Assembly (NCBI GenBank): GCA_910585805.1
Contig: CAJUFB010000038.1
Span: 1-34,022, forward strand
DNA: 34,022 nt
From: an uncultured Acetatifactor sp.
GTDB taxonomy: Bacteria; Bacillota; Clostridia; Lachnospirales; Lachnospiraceae
Direction of reading: 5' to 3'
This document shows, in pieces, positions 7,986 to 17,192 of this stretch (position 1 is its first letter; each line of letters begins with the position of its first letter). Below the pieces are notes generated by a model. That model had not been told where the DNA came from. It ran no database searches and worked only from the letters and a program-made list of their open reading frames with translations. The position numbers and the translations under genes are program-made.

Positions 7986-9500
7986 ATGAATTTAAGACCA
8001 GAAGAAATAAGTTCTGTTATCAAGGATCAGATCAAGAGATATGCATCCACCCTTGATGTATCCGATGTGGGTACGGTCATTCAGGTGGCGGACGGCATCG
8101 CTCGTGTACATGGACTGGAAAATGCCATGCAGGGTGAGCTGCTGGAATTTCCCGGCGAAGTGTACGGCATGGTGTTGAATCTGGAAGAAGATAACGTGGG
8201 TGTGGTATTGCTGGGCAGCGCCAGAAATATCAATGAAGGCGATACGGTCAAGACCACAGGCCGCGTGGTTGAGGTTCCTGTGGGCGATGCTCTGACGGGC
8301 CGCGTGGTCAATGCGCTGGGCCAGCCCATTGACGGCAAGGGACCTGTTCAGACGGACAAATACCGCAAGATCGAACGTGTGGCAAGCGGTGTTATCACCA
8401 GAAAGAGTGTGGATACGCCCCTTCAGACAGGTATCAAGGCTATCGACGCCATGATCCCCATCGGGCGCGGACAGCGTGAGCTGATCATCGGTGACCGTCA
8501 GACAGGTAAGACAGCCATCGCCATCGATACCATTATCAACCAGAAGGGACAGAACGTTAAATGTATTTATGTTGCGATCGGCCAGAAGGCATCCACGATT
8601 GCGAATATTGTAAAGACTTTGGAGGAGTATGGCGCCATGGCGTATACTACGGTAGTAGTATCTACGGCAAGCGACCTTGCGCCCCTTCAGTACATTGCTC
8701 CTTACTCAGGCTGTGCCATCGGTGAGGAATGGATGGAGAACGGCCAGGATGTGCTCGTGGTGTACGACGACCTGAGCAAGCATGCAACGGCATACCGTAC
8801 ACTTTCCCTGCTGCTCCGTCGTCCGCCCGGACGTGAGGCTTATCCCGGAGACGTATTCTACCTGCACTCCAGGCTGCTGGAGCGTGCTGCCAGGATGAGC
8901 GATGAGTACGGCGGAGGTTCTCTGACGGCGCTTCCCATCATCGAGACTCAGGCGGGAGACGTGTCCGCATATATTCCGACCAATGTAATCTCCATTACCG
9001 ACGGACAGATTTATCTGGAGACGGAGGCGTTCAATTCCGGTTTCCGTCCTGCTATCAACGCAGGTCTCTCCGTGTCCCGAGTGGGCGGCGCGGCGCAGAT
9101 CAAGGCTATGAAGAAGATTGCCGCTCCCATCCGTACGGAGCTGGCGCAGTTCAGGGAGTTGTCAAGCTTTGCGCAGTTCGGCTCCGACCTGGACAATGAC
9201 ACCAAGGAGAAGCTGGCCCAGGGCGAGCGTATCCGTGAGGTGCTCAAGCAGCCCCAGTATGCGCCCATGGCGGTACAGTATCAGGTTATCATCATCTATG
9301 CGGTGACACATAAGTATCTGCTGGATATTCCGACTGCTGAGATCACCAGGTTTGAGAAGGAGTTCTTCGAGTTCCTGGATACGAAGTACGCGGAGGTTCC
9401 GAACAATATCGCGTCGGAGAAAGTGATTTCCGATGAGACCGAAAAATCGCTTCAGAAGGCGATCGAGGAATTCAAGAAGCAGTTTATGCGTGCATATTGA
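7986..9500 (+). CDS. atpA: ATP synthase F1 subunit alpha
   Basis: A non-catalytic nucleotide-binding subunit of the F1 head, 504 residues, full length. It has an N-terminal beta barrel, the Walker A loop GDRQTGKT at residues 169-176, the VVYDDLSKHA Walker B region, the family signature PAINAGLSVSRVGG, and a C-terminal helical domain ending KKQFMRAY. Spacing to atpH is 28 bp and to atpG 82 bp. Gene order H-A-G-D-C is standard. Confidence 0.98.
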   Translation: MNLRPEEISSVIKDQIKRYASTLDVSDVGTVIQVADGIARVHGLENAMQGELLEFPGEVYGMVLNLEEDNVGVVLLGSARNINEGDTVKTTGRVVEVPVGDALTGRVVNALGQPIDGKGPVQTDKYRKIERVASGVITRKSVDTPLQTGIKAIDAMIPIGRGQRELIIGDRQTGKTAIAIDTIINQKGQNVKCIYVAIGQKASTIANIVKTLEEYGAMAYTTVVVSTASDLAPLQYIAPYSGCAIGEEWMENGQDVLVVYDDLSKHATAYRTLSLLLRRPPGREAYPGDVFYLHSRLLERAARMSDEYGGGSLTALPIIETQAGDVSAYIPTNVISITDGQIYLETEAFNSGFRPAINAGLSVSRVGGAAQIKAMKKIAAPIRTELAQFRELSSFAQFGSDLDNDTKEKLAQGERIREVLKQPQYAPMAVQYQVIIIYAVTHKYLLDIPTAEITRFEKEFFEFLDTKYAEVPNNIASEKVISDETEKSLQKAIEEFKKQFMRAY

Positions 9501-9582
9501 AGCATTTCCAAATGTGGTGTAACGAGTGGGCAGGACGGTGATCCGCATGCTCATGAGTCTAAATAGAAAGAGGATATAGATT

Positions 9583-10449
9583 ATGGCATCAATGCGTGAT
9601 ATAAAGCGCCGCAAGAGCAGTATTCAGGGGACCCAGCAGATCACGAAAGCCATGAAGCTGGTGTCCACCGTAAAGCTGCAGCGCGCCAGAGCAAGCGCAG
9701 AACGCTCCAAGGGATATTTCAACTGCATGTATGATACTGTGAACAGCATCCTGCAGCGCGTGGGGCAGATTGACCACAAATATCTGACTTCCGGCGCCTC
9801 CTCCAGGAAAGCCGTCATCGTGATAACCGGTAACAGAGGCCTGGCCGGCGGCTATAACTCCAATGTGATCAAGCTGGTGACCAGGCATCCCCAGTGGAGG
9901 AAAGAGAATCTGGAGATCTACTGCCTGGGTACCAAGGGCAGGGATGCCTTTGTAAGGAGCGGCTATTCCGTGAGGGAATGCGATGCCGAGATCGTGGAGA
10001 GTCCTTTGTACAAGGACGCGGCGGCATTGTGCGACAGGCTTCTGACATCCTTTGCGGAAGGCGAGATAGGGGAGATCTGGCTGGCATACACCAATTTTAA
10101 AAATACGGTGAGCCATATTCCCACTCTGCTGCAGCTGCTTCCCGTGCAGGCTTCGGGAGCAGAGGGAGGATCCGCGGAGAAAGAAAGCGCCGCAGTCATG
10201 AATTTCGAGCCGGAAGATTCGGAAGCGCTGGATATGCTGATCCCGAAATATGTTACCAGCCTGATTTACGGGGCGCTTCGGGAGTCGGTTGCCAGTGAAA
10301 ACGGCGCGCGCATGCAGGCGATGGATAATGCGACCAGCAATGCGGAAGAGATCATAAGCGATCTGACGCTGAAATACAACAGGGCCCGCCAGGGTTCCAT
10401 TACACAGGAACTGACAGAGATCATTGCCGGCGCGGAAGCGCTTGGCTGA
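9583..10449 (+). CDS. atpG: ATP synthase F1 subunit gamma
   Basis: The central rotor shaft, 288 residues. The N-terminal helix MASMRDIKRRKSSIQGTQQITKAMKLVSTVKL and the C-terminal helix NATSNAEEIISDLTLKYNRARQGSITQELTEIIAGAEAL form the antiparallel coiled coil inside the head. The middle Rossmann-like domain includes VIVITGNRGLAGGYN. The start follows AGAGGA. Unusually for this operon it is followed by a 366-bp non-coding stretch holding a 20-bp tandem repeat before atpD. Confidence 0.97.
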   Translation: MASMRDIKRRKSSIQGTQQITKAMKLVSTVKLQRARASAERSKGYFNCMYDTVNSILQRVGQIDHKYLTSGASSRKAVIVITGNRGLAGGYNSNVIKLVTRHPQWRKENLEIYCLGTKGRDAFVRSGYSVRECDAEIVESPLYKDAAALCDRLLTSFAEGEIGEIWLAYTNFKNTVSHIPTLLQLLPVQASGAEGGSAEKESAAVMNFEPEDSEALDMLIPKYVTSLIYGALRESVASENGARMQAMDNATSNAEEIISDLTLKYNRARQGSITQELTEIIAGAEALG

Positions 10450-10470
10450 CATGGACTTTCCTGCTTTGCA

Positions 10471-10650
10471 AGGCGGGAAATCCATGTACAATGCAGGAAG
10501 CTGATGCGCAATGCGGGAAAGTCTTTCGCAATGCGGGAAAATATTTCGCAATGCAGGAAAATCCTTCGCAATGCGGGAAAGTCTTTCGTAATGTGGGAAA
10601 ATTCTCCGCAATGTGGGAAAATCTTTTGCAATGCGGGAAAATCCTTAGCA
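10471..10650 (+). repeat. Tandem repeat of nine 20-bp units between atpG and atpD
   Basis: The word ATGCGGGAAA or a close variant recurs every 20 bases at 10471 (AGGCGGGAAA), 10491, 10511, 10531, 10551, 10571, 10591, 10611 and 10631. The approximate unit is CGCAATGCGGGAAAATCTTT. Each unit contains CGCAaTGCG, a short hyphenated palindrome. Because 20 is not a multiple of 3, all frames stay open and give artificial 20-residue protein repeats on both strands; I do not regard these as genes. The remaining 10651-10786 shows nothing recognisable. Confidence 0.9.
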
Positions 10651-10786
10651 TGGAAGAATGGCAGACGGAAGCAAGTGTCTGGGAAAAGCATTCGTCCGGG
10701 TTGCGGCAGGCTGTTTATGCGGCAGTTTTGCAGGATGAAAATCCGTCAGAGATATGTGTAGATAAAATTTGTAATAAAGAAATTAT

Positions 10787-10800
10787 CCCGCGCTTGCGGG
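10787..10800 (+). other. Hairpin just upstream of the atpD ribosome binding site
   Basis: CCCGC (10787-10791), loop GCTT, GCGGG (10796-10800), immediately followed by AGGAAAGAGG, the ribosome binding site of atpD. It might tune atpD translation or mark an mRNA processing end; no direct evidence. Confidence 0.5.
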
Positions 10801-10815
10801 AGGAAAGAGGTAGAA

Positions 10816-12204
10816 ATGGCAGGAGAAAACAAGGGCAAGGTTACCCAGGTCATCGGCGCGGTGCTTGACATCCGCTTTGACGAGGGAAACCTGCCTGAGA
10901 TCAACGAAGCAATTCGCATTCCTACCGGAGAGGGCAGTGAACTGACTGTGGAAGTTTCCCAGCACCTGGGAGATGATACGGTCAGATGTATTGCCATGGG
11001 AAGTACCGATGGTCTGGTGAGGGGAATGGATGCGGTTGCAACCGGCGCCCCGATTTCCGTTCCGGTAGGTGAGAAGACATTAGGGCGGATCTTCAATGTT
11101 TTGGGTCAGCCAATTGATAATAAACCGGCCCCTGAAGGGGTATCCTATGAGCCGATCCACAGACCTGCGCCGAAGTTCGAGGAGCAGGCTACGGAGAAAG
11201 AATTGCTGGAGACCGGCATCAAGGTGGTGGATCTGCTCTGCCCGTACCAGAAGGGCGGTAAGATCGGGCTGTTCGGCGGCGCCGGCGTGGGCAAGACCGT
11301 TTTGATTCAGGAGCTGATCCGTAATATCGCGACTGAGCACAGCGGCTACTCCGTATTTACCGGCGTAGGCGAGCGTACCCGTGAGGGAAATGACCTTTAC
11401 CATGAAATGATGGAGTCAGGCGTTATCGACAAGACCACCATGGTATTCGGACAGATGAATGAGCCCCCCGGAGCAAGAATGCGTGTAGGCCTGACAGGTC
11501 TGACCATGGCGGAGTATTTCCGTGACAAGGGCGGCAAGGACGTGCTGCTGTTCATTGACAATATTTTCCGTTTTACACAGGCAGGCAGTGAAGTTTCGGC
11601 TTTGCTGGGACGTATGCCTTCCGCAGTTGGTTATCAGCCTACGCTGCAGACGGAAATGGGCGCCCTTCAGGAGAGAATTACTTCCACAAAGAGCGGTTCC
11701 ATCACTTCCGTACAGGCAGTATACGTGCCTGCGGACGACCTGACCGACCCCGCACCGGCAACTACGTTTGCCCATCTGGACGCCACAACCACATTGTCCC
11801 GTTCCATCGTGGAACTGGGTATCTATCCCGCAGTGGATCCGCTGGAGTCTTCTTCCCGTATCCTGGATCCCAGGATCGTGGGCGAGGAGCACTACCAGAC
11901 AGCCCGCGGAGTGCAGGAGATCCTGCAGCGGTATAAGGAACTGCAGGACATCATCGCCATCCTTGGTATGGACGAATTGTCCGAGGAAGACAAACTCGTA
12001 GTATCCCGTGCCCGTAAGGTACAGAGATTCCTGTCACAGCCCTTCTTCGTTGCAGGACAGTTTACCGGACTGGAAGGAAAATACGTACCCATCAACGAGA
12101 CCATCCGCGGTTTCAAGGAGATTCTGGAAGGCAAGCATGACGACATCCCTGAAAGCTATTTCCTGAACGCCGGCAGCATCGACGACGTGTTGGCCAAAAT
12201 GTAA
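10816..12204 (+). CDS. atpD: ATP synthase F1 subunit beta (catalytic)
   Basis: The catalytic subunit making ATP in the F1 head, 462 residues, full length. The Walker A loop GGAGVGKT is at residues 154-161, GERTREGNDLYHEM contains the catalytic glutamate of the GER motif, LLFIDNIFRFTQAGSEVSALLGR is the Walker B region, and the DELSEEDKLVV stretch is the DELSEED lever that contacts gamma. The ATG at 10816 follows a purine-rich AGGAAAGAGG site. A 129-bp gap separates it from atpC. Confidence 0.98.
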   Translation: MAGENKGKVTQVIGAVLDIRFDEGNLPEINEAIRIPTGEGSELTVEVSQHLGDDTVRCIAMGSTDGLVRGMDAVATGAPISVPVGEKTLGRIFNVLGQPIDNKPAPEGVSYEPIHRPAPKFEEQATEKELLETGIKVVDLLCPYQKGGKIGLFGGAGVGKTVLIQELIRNIATEHSGYSVFTGVGERTREGNDLYHEMMESGVIDKTTMVFGQMNEPPGARMRVGLTGLTMAEYFRDKGGKDVLLFIDNIFRFTQAGSEVSALLGRMPSAVGYQPTLQTEMGALQERITSTKSGSITSVQAVYVPADDLTDPAPATTFAHLDATTTLSRSIVELGIYPAVDPLESSSRILDPRIVGEEHYQTARGVQEILQRYKELQDIIAILGMDELSEEDKLVVSRARKVQRFLSQPFFVAGQFTGLEGKYVPINETIRGFKEILEGKHDDIPESYFLNAGSIDDVLAKM

Positions 12205-12333
12205 TTTATAAAACAGCATTCCCCCGTTCGCTACCCGGAGGATTTGCGGAGGCATCATTTTGCGGCCGAAAATTCTCCGCGTGACCTGGTAGGGGATGGG
12301 TGGATGCGGAACTTAAATTAAGAAAGGGAAATT

Positions 12334-12738
12334 ATGGCAGATAAGAACGAATTCCTTCTGCGTATCATCACGCCCGACAGGGTTTTCTATGAGAATCGGG
12401 TGGAGATGGTGGAGTTCAATACTACAGAAGGTGAGATTGGCGTGCTTCCGGGCCATATTCCGATGACGGTGATCGTAAAGCCTGGCATCCTGCATATCAG
12501 CGAGGCGGAAGGCGAAAAGAAGGCAGCTCTGCATGCAGGGTTTGCCGAGATTCTGCCGGAGAGTGCGACGATTCTGGCTGAGATCATAGAATGGCCCGGG
12601 GAAATCGACGAAGACCGTGCAAAATCCGCCAGGGAGCGTGCGGAGAAGCGCTTGAGCAGTAAGGCGCCGAATACGGACATCGCCAAAGCAGAGACTGCTC
12701 TGCAGAGAGCGTTGGCACGTATCGAAGTATTGAAGTAG
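12334..12738 (+). CDS. atpC: ATP synthase F1 subunit epsilon
   Basis: A 134-residue rotor foot and regulatory subunit. The N-terminal beta sandwich (FLLRIITPDRVFYENRVEMVEFNTTEGEIGVLPGHIPM) is typical, followed by a C-terminal two-helix hairpin (AKSARERAEKRLSS, IAKAETALQRALARIEVL) that in the family can extend and inhibit ATP hydrolysis. It is the last atp gene. No convincing U-tract terminator was seen in the 85 bp after it, so read-through into the next genes is possible. Confidence 0.95.
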   Translation: MADKNEFLLRIITPDRVFYENRVEMVEFNTTEGEIGVLPGHIPMTVIVKPGILHISEAEGEKKAALHAGFAEILPESATILAEIIEWPGEIDEDRAKSARERAEKRLSSKAPNTDIAKAETALQRALARIEVLK

Positions 12739-12823
12739 CATTAGAAAACAGGATTTTTGATAGTTTCCGGTAACAATTGGATGAAAATGCGCATATGCTG
12801 TTAAAAAACAGAGAGAAAAACGT

Positions 12824-13231
12824 ATGGAATTTCATTCTAAGCTGTTGCAGCCGTTGCCGGAAAATGAGGCAAGGGGCTGGAAAGGGCCCCTTCCTTTTTA
12901 TATGACGTACCCGGGATATCTTGGGCCCGGCAAAGAAAGGGAACTGATACAGGATCTGGAGTACCTGCAGCAGATGTATCCGGGTGATGTGAAACGCTAT
13001 CAGAAGAGGATCGTGGATATATTGGATACGGCGGATTATGAGGGCAGCATGATCTATGACGAGTATCCGGACAGATACAGCCTGCTGGCCATGGTAAGAT
13101 CGATCTGCAGCATTCTGGAAAAGGAAGAAGAACAGGCGCCTGCAGAGGATATGATACAGGTATTATTGTTTAACGAAGTATATAAACGCCGTCACGGGGG
13201 ACGCAGGGGAAGCTTATATCTGTTGCAGTAA
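12824..13231 (+). CDS. Conserved hypothetical protein, 135 residues
   Basis: I do not recognise a family. It is a soluble, highly charged protein with many tyrosines: an N-terminal PLPFYMTYPGYLGPGKERE segment, then helices (LIQDLEYLQQMYPGDVKRYQKRIVDIL), a YDEYPDRYSLLAMVRSICSIL helix, and an LLFNEVYKRRHGGRRGSLYLL end. There is no signal peptide or membrane segment. It follows atpC by 85 bp on the same strand, without a strong Shine-Dalgarno (AGAGAGAAA only). A palindromic repeat lies just after the stop. Confidence 0.65.
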   Translation: MEFHSKLLQPLPENEARGWKGPLPFYMTYPGYLGPGKERELIQDLEYLQQMYPGDVKRYQKRIVDILDTADYEGSMIYDEYPDRYSLLAMVRSICSILEKEEEQAPAEDMIQVLLFNEVYKRRHGGRRGSLYLLQ

Positions 13232-13243
13232 AGCTTTGTGAGA

Positions 13244-13309
13244 TATACTCAAGACCGTCAGACTTTACCGATCTGACCCAGGCAACATGGCTGGCGGTCT
13301 TGCGCTATA
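13244..13309. repeat. Palindromic dispersed repeat, copy 2 (short P form)
   Basis: TATACTC-AAGACCGTCAG (13244-13261) pairs with CTGGCGGTCTTGCGCTATA (13291-13309), sharing the AGACCGYCAG / CTGGCGGTCT core of the copies at 58 and 23364 but about 35 bp shorter. It lies between two genes and ends in ATTTTG, so it could also work as a weak terminator. Confidence 0.65.
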
Positions 13310-13406
13310 CATTTTGTTGGCAAATGTTACCGTTCATGAGTATATATTTCCGGGGCAGGTTGATCTTTCACAGCTACCGAACATTTTAAAGACAGAGACA
13401 GAAAAT

Positions 13407-14579
13407 ATGGATGAACTGAAAGAACTCTTCCGGCAGATGCTGGATCAGAATTTAATACAGATCGTACTCAGCAATACAAGAGACGCCGCAAGGGCAGAGA
13501 AGGTAAAGGTGCGCCCCGTGCTGATCAGAGGGGGACTTTATTTTCAGGAGACACTTTATCGGGAAAACAAGGTATTTCATTCCAACCATACAAAAGCGGA
13601 GACGCTGGAGCAGTTGACAGGCTATCTGGAAAGCTGTTTCCGCCAGGCACAGATGAGCAACGGGACAAAAGAAGCCACGGTGCTGGTGAGCAAAAAGGGA
13701 AAGATTACCATAAAATACAGAAACCGCCGTCGCGCAGAAGAACAGAAGACAGAGACCGCCGACTTGTCCCACAACCGCACAAAACAGTACATTCTGCGGG
13801 AGGGACAGCCGGTGGATTTTCTGGTGGAACTGGGGGTTCAGACGCAGGACGGGCGGATTGTCAGGGCGAAATATGACAAGTTCCGACAGATCAACCGTTA
13901 TCTGGAATTTATCAGGGATATATTGGACAGGCTTCCAGCCGGCCGGACGATCCGTATCGTGGATTTCGGCTGCGGAAAGTCTTATCTGACCTTTGCCATG
14001 TACTATTATCTGCATCAGCTGGAGGGCAGGGATATCCAGGTGACAGGGCTGGATCTGAAGGCGGATGTGATACGGCATTGCAGGGAACTGGCAGAGAAGC
14101 TTCACTATGACAGACTTGACTTTCAGGAGGGGGATATCAGCAGCTACAGTGGGGCGGACAGCGTGGATATGGTGGTTTCTCTTCACGCCTGTGACAAGGC
14201 GACGGATTATGCGCTGGAAAAGGCGGTGAAATGGGGGGCATCCGTTATTCTGGCTGTGCCGTGCTGCCAGCATGAACTGAATGGACAGATCCGGTGTGAC
14301 ATGCTGCAGCCAGTACTGAAATACGGAGTGATCAAAGAACGTATGGCGGCATTGATCACGGACGCCCTGCGGGCGAACCTGCTGGAGGAGAACGGATACG
14401 ATACCCAGATACTGGAGTTTATCGATATGGAACACACACCTAAGAATCTGATGATCCGCGGGGTTAAGAAGGCAGGGATGCGTGCCAGATCAGGTGTGTA
14501 CAGCGCGCAAAAGCAGCCGGCGTCTGACAGGCTGATGGAATTTTTGCAGATAAATCCCACTTTGAAGGAGCTTCTATGA
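13407..14579 (+). CDS. SAM-dependent methyltransferase of the PCCQHE (Methyltransf_32) type
   Basis: A 390-residue cytoplasmic protein. The C-terminal half is a class I Rossmann methyltransferase with the SAM loop VDFGCGKSYLTF (V185 to about F196), the acidic TGLDLK strand end, a DMVVSLHACDKATDYAL motif and the unusual P285-C-C-Q-H-E290 sequence that marks the METTL25-like Methyltransf_32 group, which acts on RNA or ribosomal targets where known. Residues 1-150 are a separate N-terminal domain (MDELKELFRQML...VRPVLIRGGLYFQ) of unknown role. I chose the ATG at 13407; an upstream ATG at 13287 lies within the palindromic repeat. The stop overlaps the next start (ATGA). Confidence 0.8.
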   Translation: MDELKELFRQMLDQNLIQIVLSNTRDAARAEKVKVRPVLIRGGLYFQETLYRENKVFHSNHTKAETLEQLTGYLESCFRQAQMSNGTKEATVLVSKKGKITIKYRNRRRAEEQKTETADLSHNRTKQYILREGQPVDFLVELGVQTQDGRIVRAKYDKFRQINRYLEFIRDILDRLPAGRTIRIVDFGCGKSYLTFAMYYYLHQLEGRDIQVTGLDLKADVIRHCRELAEKLHYDRLDFQEGDISSYSGADSVDMVVSLHACDKATDYALEKAVKWGASVILAVPCCQHELNGQIRCDMLQPVLKYGVIKERMAALITDALRANLLEENGYDTQILEFIDMEHTPKNLMIRGVKKAGMRARSGVYSAQKQPASDRLMEFLQINPTLKELL

Positions 14580-17104
14580 AAAAAAGCATGTTCAAATTGT
14601 TTGTTTTTTTCATTGTTTTTTTGTTTGCGCTGGTGATCGTCGGCAAGTTCATGAACATGGGGCATGACAACCTGACCATGGAGATGGCGCCTGCCAGTCT
14701 TCCTCTGGTAACAATGGTGCTGGATGGAACGGAATACAACCAGCTCCACGGGTATCTGGAGGATACGGATATTGCTTTTCAAAGGGAATCCGTAACCGTT
14801 CTGGGAGAAGGGCGGGACACAGGTTTTGCGGTGGATACTTACGGGGAAGCCGTAGATAAGGTTTCCATTGAGGTGCGCAGCGCGGACGGTTCAAGGCTGA
14901 TCGAAAATACGGAGATAAAGGAGCTTCAGATCGGGACAGGGAGGATCAGCGGCACCATTACCCTGAAAGACCTGATCGAACGGGATACGGATTATGCTCT
15001 GAAGATTATATTGAGCCTGGCTGACGGCAGAGAGGCTTCTTACTATACCAGGGTGCGTTGGAGCAGTGATCTGTATGCGGAGGAAAAGCTGGATTTCTGC
15101 CGGGATTTTCACCAGAAGCTCTATGACAGGGAGGCTGCCAGGGAACTGACGATATACCTGGAAACCAATTCCAGACTGGAGGATAACAGTTCTTTTCATA
15201 AAGTAAATATTCACAGCAGTTTCCGCCAGATCACCTGGGGAGACCTGGAGGTGCAGGAGATAAAGGCGCCCACGATCAGGCTGACCGAGATTTCGTCCCA
15301 GACGGCTTCCCTGCTTTTGGATTACATTGTTTCTACTTCGGAGGGGAAAAACAGGGTATATTACAATGTGGAAGAGTATTTCCGGGTCCGCTACACTGCT
15401 GACAGGATGTATCTGCTGGATTATGAGCGTACCATGTCCCAGATACCTGTCACTGATCAGCTCTGTGTGAATGATAAGATCGTGTTGGGAATCACGGGGA
15501 CAGATGTGGAAATGACAGAAAGTGAAGACGGAAACATAGTAGTATTTGAGTCGGAGGGAAGGCTGTTCAGCTATAATGCCACCACCAATAAGCTGACGGT
15601 TATCTTCAGCTTTTATAATGAGGGCAACGCGGATGACCGTACTATGTATGATCAGCATGGAATCCGGATCCTGAATGTGGATGAGGGAGGAAATGTGCAG
15701 TTTGCTGTTTACGGCTATATGAACAGAGGAAGGCATGAGGGTGAGGTGGGAATCCAGATCTATACCCACAACAGTTCTCAGAATACCATAGAGGAGCTTC
15801 TCTACATTCCTTATAACAGGACTTATTCGGTGCTGGAGGCCGAGATGAGCCGGCTTTTATATCTGAACAGGGAGCAGAAGCTGTATTTTGTGATGAACAA
15901 TGGTGTCTATGGGATAGATCTGGCAGGAAGGACTTATACCAGGATGCTTGAGATCATTCAGGATGAGGGACTTCAGGTTTCGGAGGACCGGAGGATCGCG
16001 GTATGGCCGGACGGTGAGGATGTATACCACAGTACGGCGCTGGAAATCCGGAATCTGGGCAATGACACCCGCAAGACCATATCCGTGGATGCCGGAGAGG
16101 TGATCAGGCCGTTGGGTTTTATGAAGGAGGATATCATATATGGCGTGGCATATGCGGCGGATGTGGTAAAAGAAAATTCCGGCAGTGTCTTTTTTCCCAT
16201 GTATAAGATCTGCATCTGCAATGCGTCCGGAGAGCTGCTGAAGGAATACAGGCAGGAGGATATCTATGTGACGGGATGTATCGTGGAGGACAACCAGATC
16301 ACACTGGAACGGTTGAGGCGTCTGGAATCAGGAGCATATCAGGAGACGGAGCAGGAACATATCACGAACAATACGGAGTACGAAGCCGGAAAAAATGTCA
16401 TCGTGGCCGTGGACACAGAGCGATACCAACGCTATGTGGAAATCCAGCTCCGCAAGACCGCGGACAACAAGACAGTACAGATTCTTACGCCTATGGAAGT
16501 GGTATTTGAGGGCGGAAGGAGGATACAGCTTCCGGATGAGGAGAAGAATGCCGCGTATTATGTGTTCGGGCCATATGGCGTGGAGGGAATCTTCGTATCT
16601 CCGGCAGGGGCGGTCAACCTGGCAAATGCCGTGGCGGGCGCTGTGGTGGATGAAAAGGGGGAGCGTGTCTGGGCCAGAGGGATCAGGGCGGCAAGGAATC
16701 AGATCATGGCGATTCAGGAGGCATCGGTGACGGAAGAGAAAGGGGCGCTGGCGGTGTGCCTGGACACAATGCTGGAATATGAGGGCATCAGCAGGAATAC
16801 CCAGGTTCTTCTGGACAGAGGAGAGGATGTGATACAGATCCTGGAGGAGAACCTGATGGGCGCTTCCATATTGGATCTGAAAGGCTGCGGCCTGGATACG
16901 GTACTCTATTATGTAAATATGGACATTCCGGTCCTTGCCCTTTTGGAGGACGGCTCTGCGGTGCTGCTGGTGGGATTTAACGAATACAATACAGGCATAC
17001 TGAATCCTCTGACAGGAACCATTGAAAAAATGGGAATGAATGATTCGGCGGAGTTGTTTGAAGAAAATGGAAATCAGTTTATTACGTACAGGAGAGCCGG
17101 ATAG
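14576..17104 (+). CDS. Large membrane-anchored protein with degenerate C39-like C-terminal domain
   Basis: An 842-residue protein. An N-terminal signal anchor (KKSMFKLFVFFIVFLFALVIVG) puts the rest outside the cell. Residues about 60-650 are beta-rich with no motif I can name (possibly propeller-like). The last 120 residues resemble papain-like C39 peptidases: C728 in AVCLDTMLEYEG aligns with the nucleophile position and SAVLLVGFNEYNTGILNP with the His...Asp region, but the expected His is Ser (S794) and the Asp is Asn (N810). If the alignment is right the domain is inactive. AAGGAG lies 5 bases before the ATG, which overlaps the methyltransferase stop. A GGAATAC/GTATTCC hairpin follows the gene. 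Confidence 0.65.
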   Translation: MKKSMFKLFVFFIVFLFALVIVGKFMNMGHDNLTMEMAPASLPLVTMVLDGTEYNQLHGYLEDTDIAFQRESVTVLGEGRDTGFAVDTYGEAVDKVSIEVRSADGSRLIENTEIKELQIGTGRISGTITLKDLIERDTDYALKIILSLADGREASYYTRVRWSSDLYAEEKLDFCRDFHQKLYDREAARELTIYLETNSRLEDNSSFHKVNIHSSFRQITWGDLEVQEIKAPTIRLTEISSQTASLLLDYIVSTSEGKNRVYYNVEEYFRVRYTADRMYLLDYERTMSQIPVTDQLCVNDKIVLGITGTDVEMTESEDGNIVVFESEGRLFSYNATTNKLTVIFSFYNEGNADDRTMYDQHGIRILNVDEGGNVQFAVYGYMNRGRHEGEVGIQIYTHNSSQNTIEELLYIPYNRTYSVLEAEMSRLLYLNREQKLYFVMNNGVYGIDLAGRTYTRMLEIIQDEGLQVSEDRRIAVWPDGEDVYHSTALEIRNLGNDTRKTISVDAGEVIRPLGFMKEDIIYGVAYAADVVKENSGSVFFPMYKICICNASGELLKEYRQEDIYVTGCIVEDNQITLERLRRLESGAYQETEQEHITNNTEYEAGKNVIVAVDTERYQRYVEIQLRKTADNKTVQILTPMEVVFEGGRRIQLPDEEKNAAYYVFGPYGVEGIFVSPAGAVNLANAVAGAVVDEKGERVWARGIRAARNQIMAIQEASVTEEKGALAVCLDTMLEYEGISRNTQVLLDRGEDVIQILEENLMGASILDLKGCGLDTVLYYVNMDIPVLALLEDGSAVLLVGFNEYNTGILNPLTGTIEKMGMNDSAELFEENGNQFITYRRAG

Positions 17105-17128
17105 GGAATACTGTGTTTGTATTCCTTA

Positions 17129-17157
17129 TGGACGGATAAGGTAAAATATGGTATACT
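17129..17157 (+). promoter_or_regulatory. Probable promoter for the 17193 gene
   Basis: TGGACG (17129-17134), 17-bp spacer, TATACT (17152-17157), followed by GGAGG (17180-17184) and the GTG start. Two -35 positions deviate from consensus. Confidence 0.5.
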
Positions 17158-17192
17158 ATGCCAGGAAGTGTACAAAACAGGAGGTGGCGGAT

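Noticed and set aside
10471..10650. CRISPR-like array.
   Set aside because: Units are directly contiguous with no unique spacers and the unit is only 20 bp; no cas genes nearby.
10421..10868. Open frames on both strands across the 20-bp repeats (20-residue protein repeats such as QCGKVFRN, FPHCERLS).
   Set aside because: They are forced by a repeat whose length is not a multiple of three; all frames remain open. No ribosome binding site or known family.
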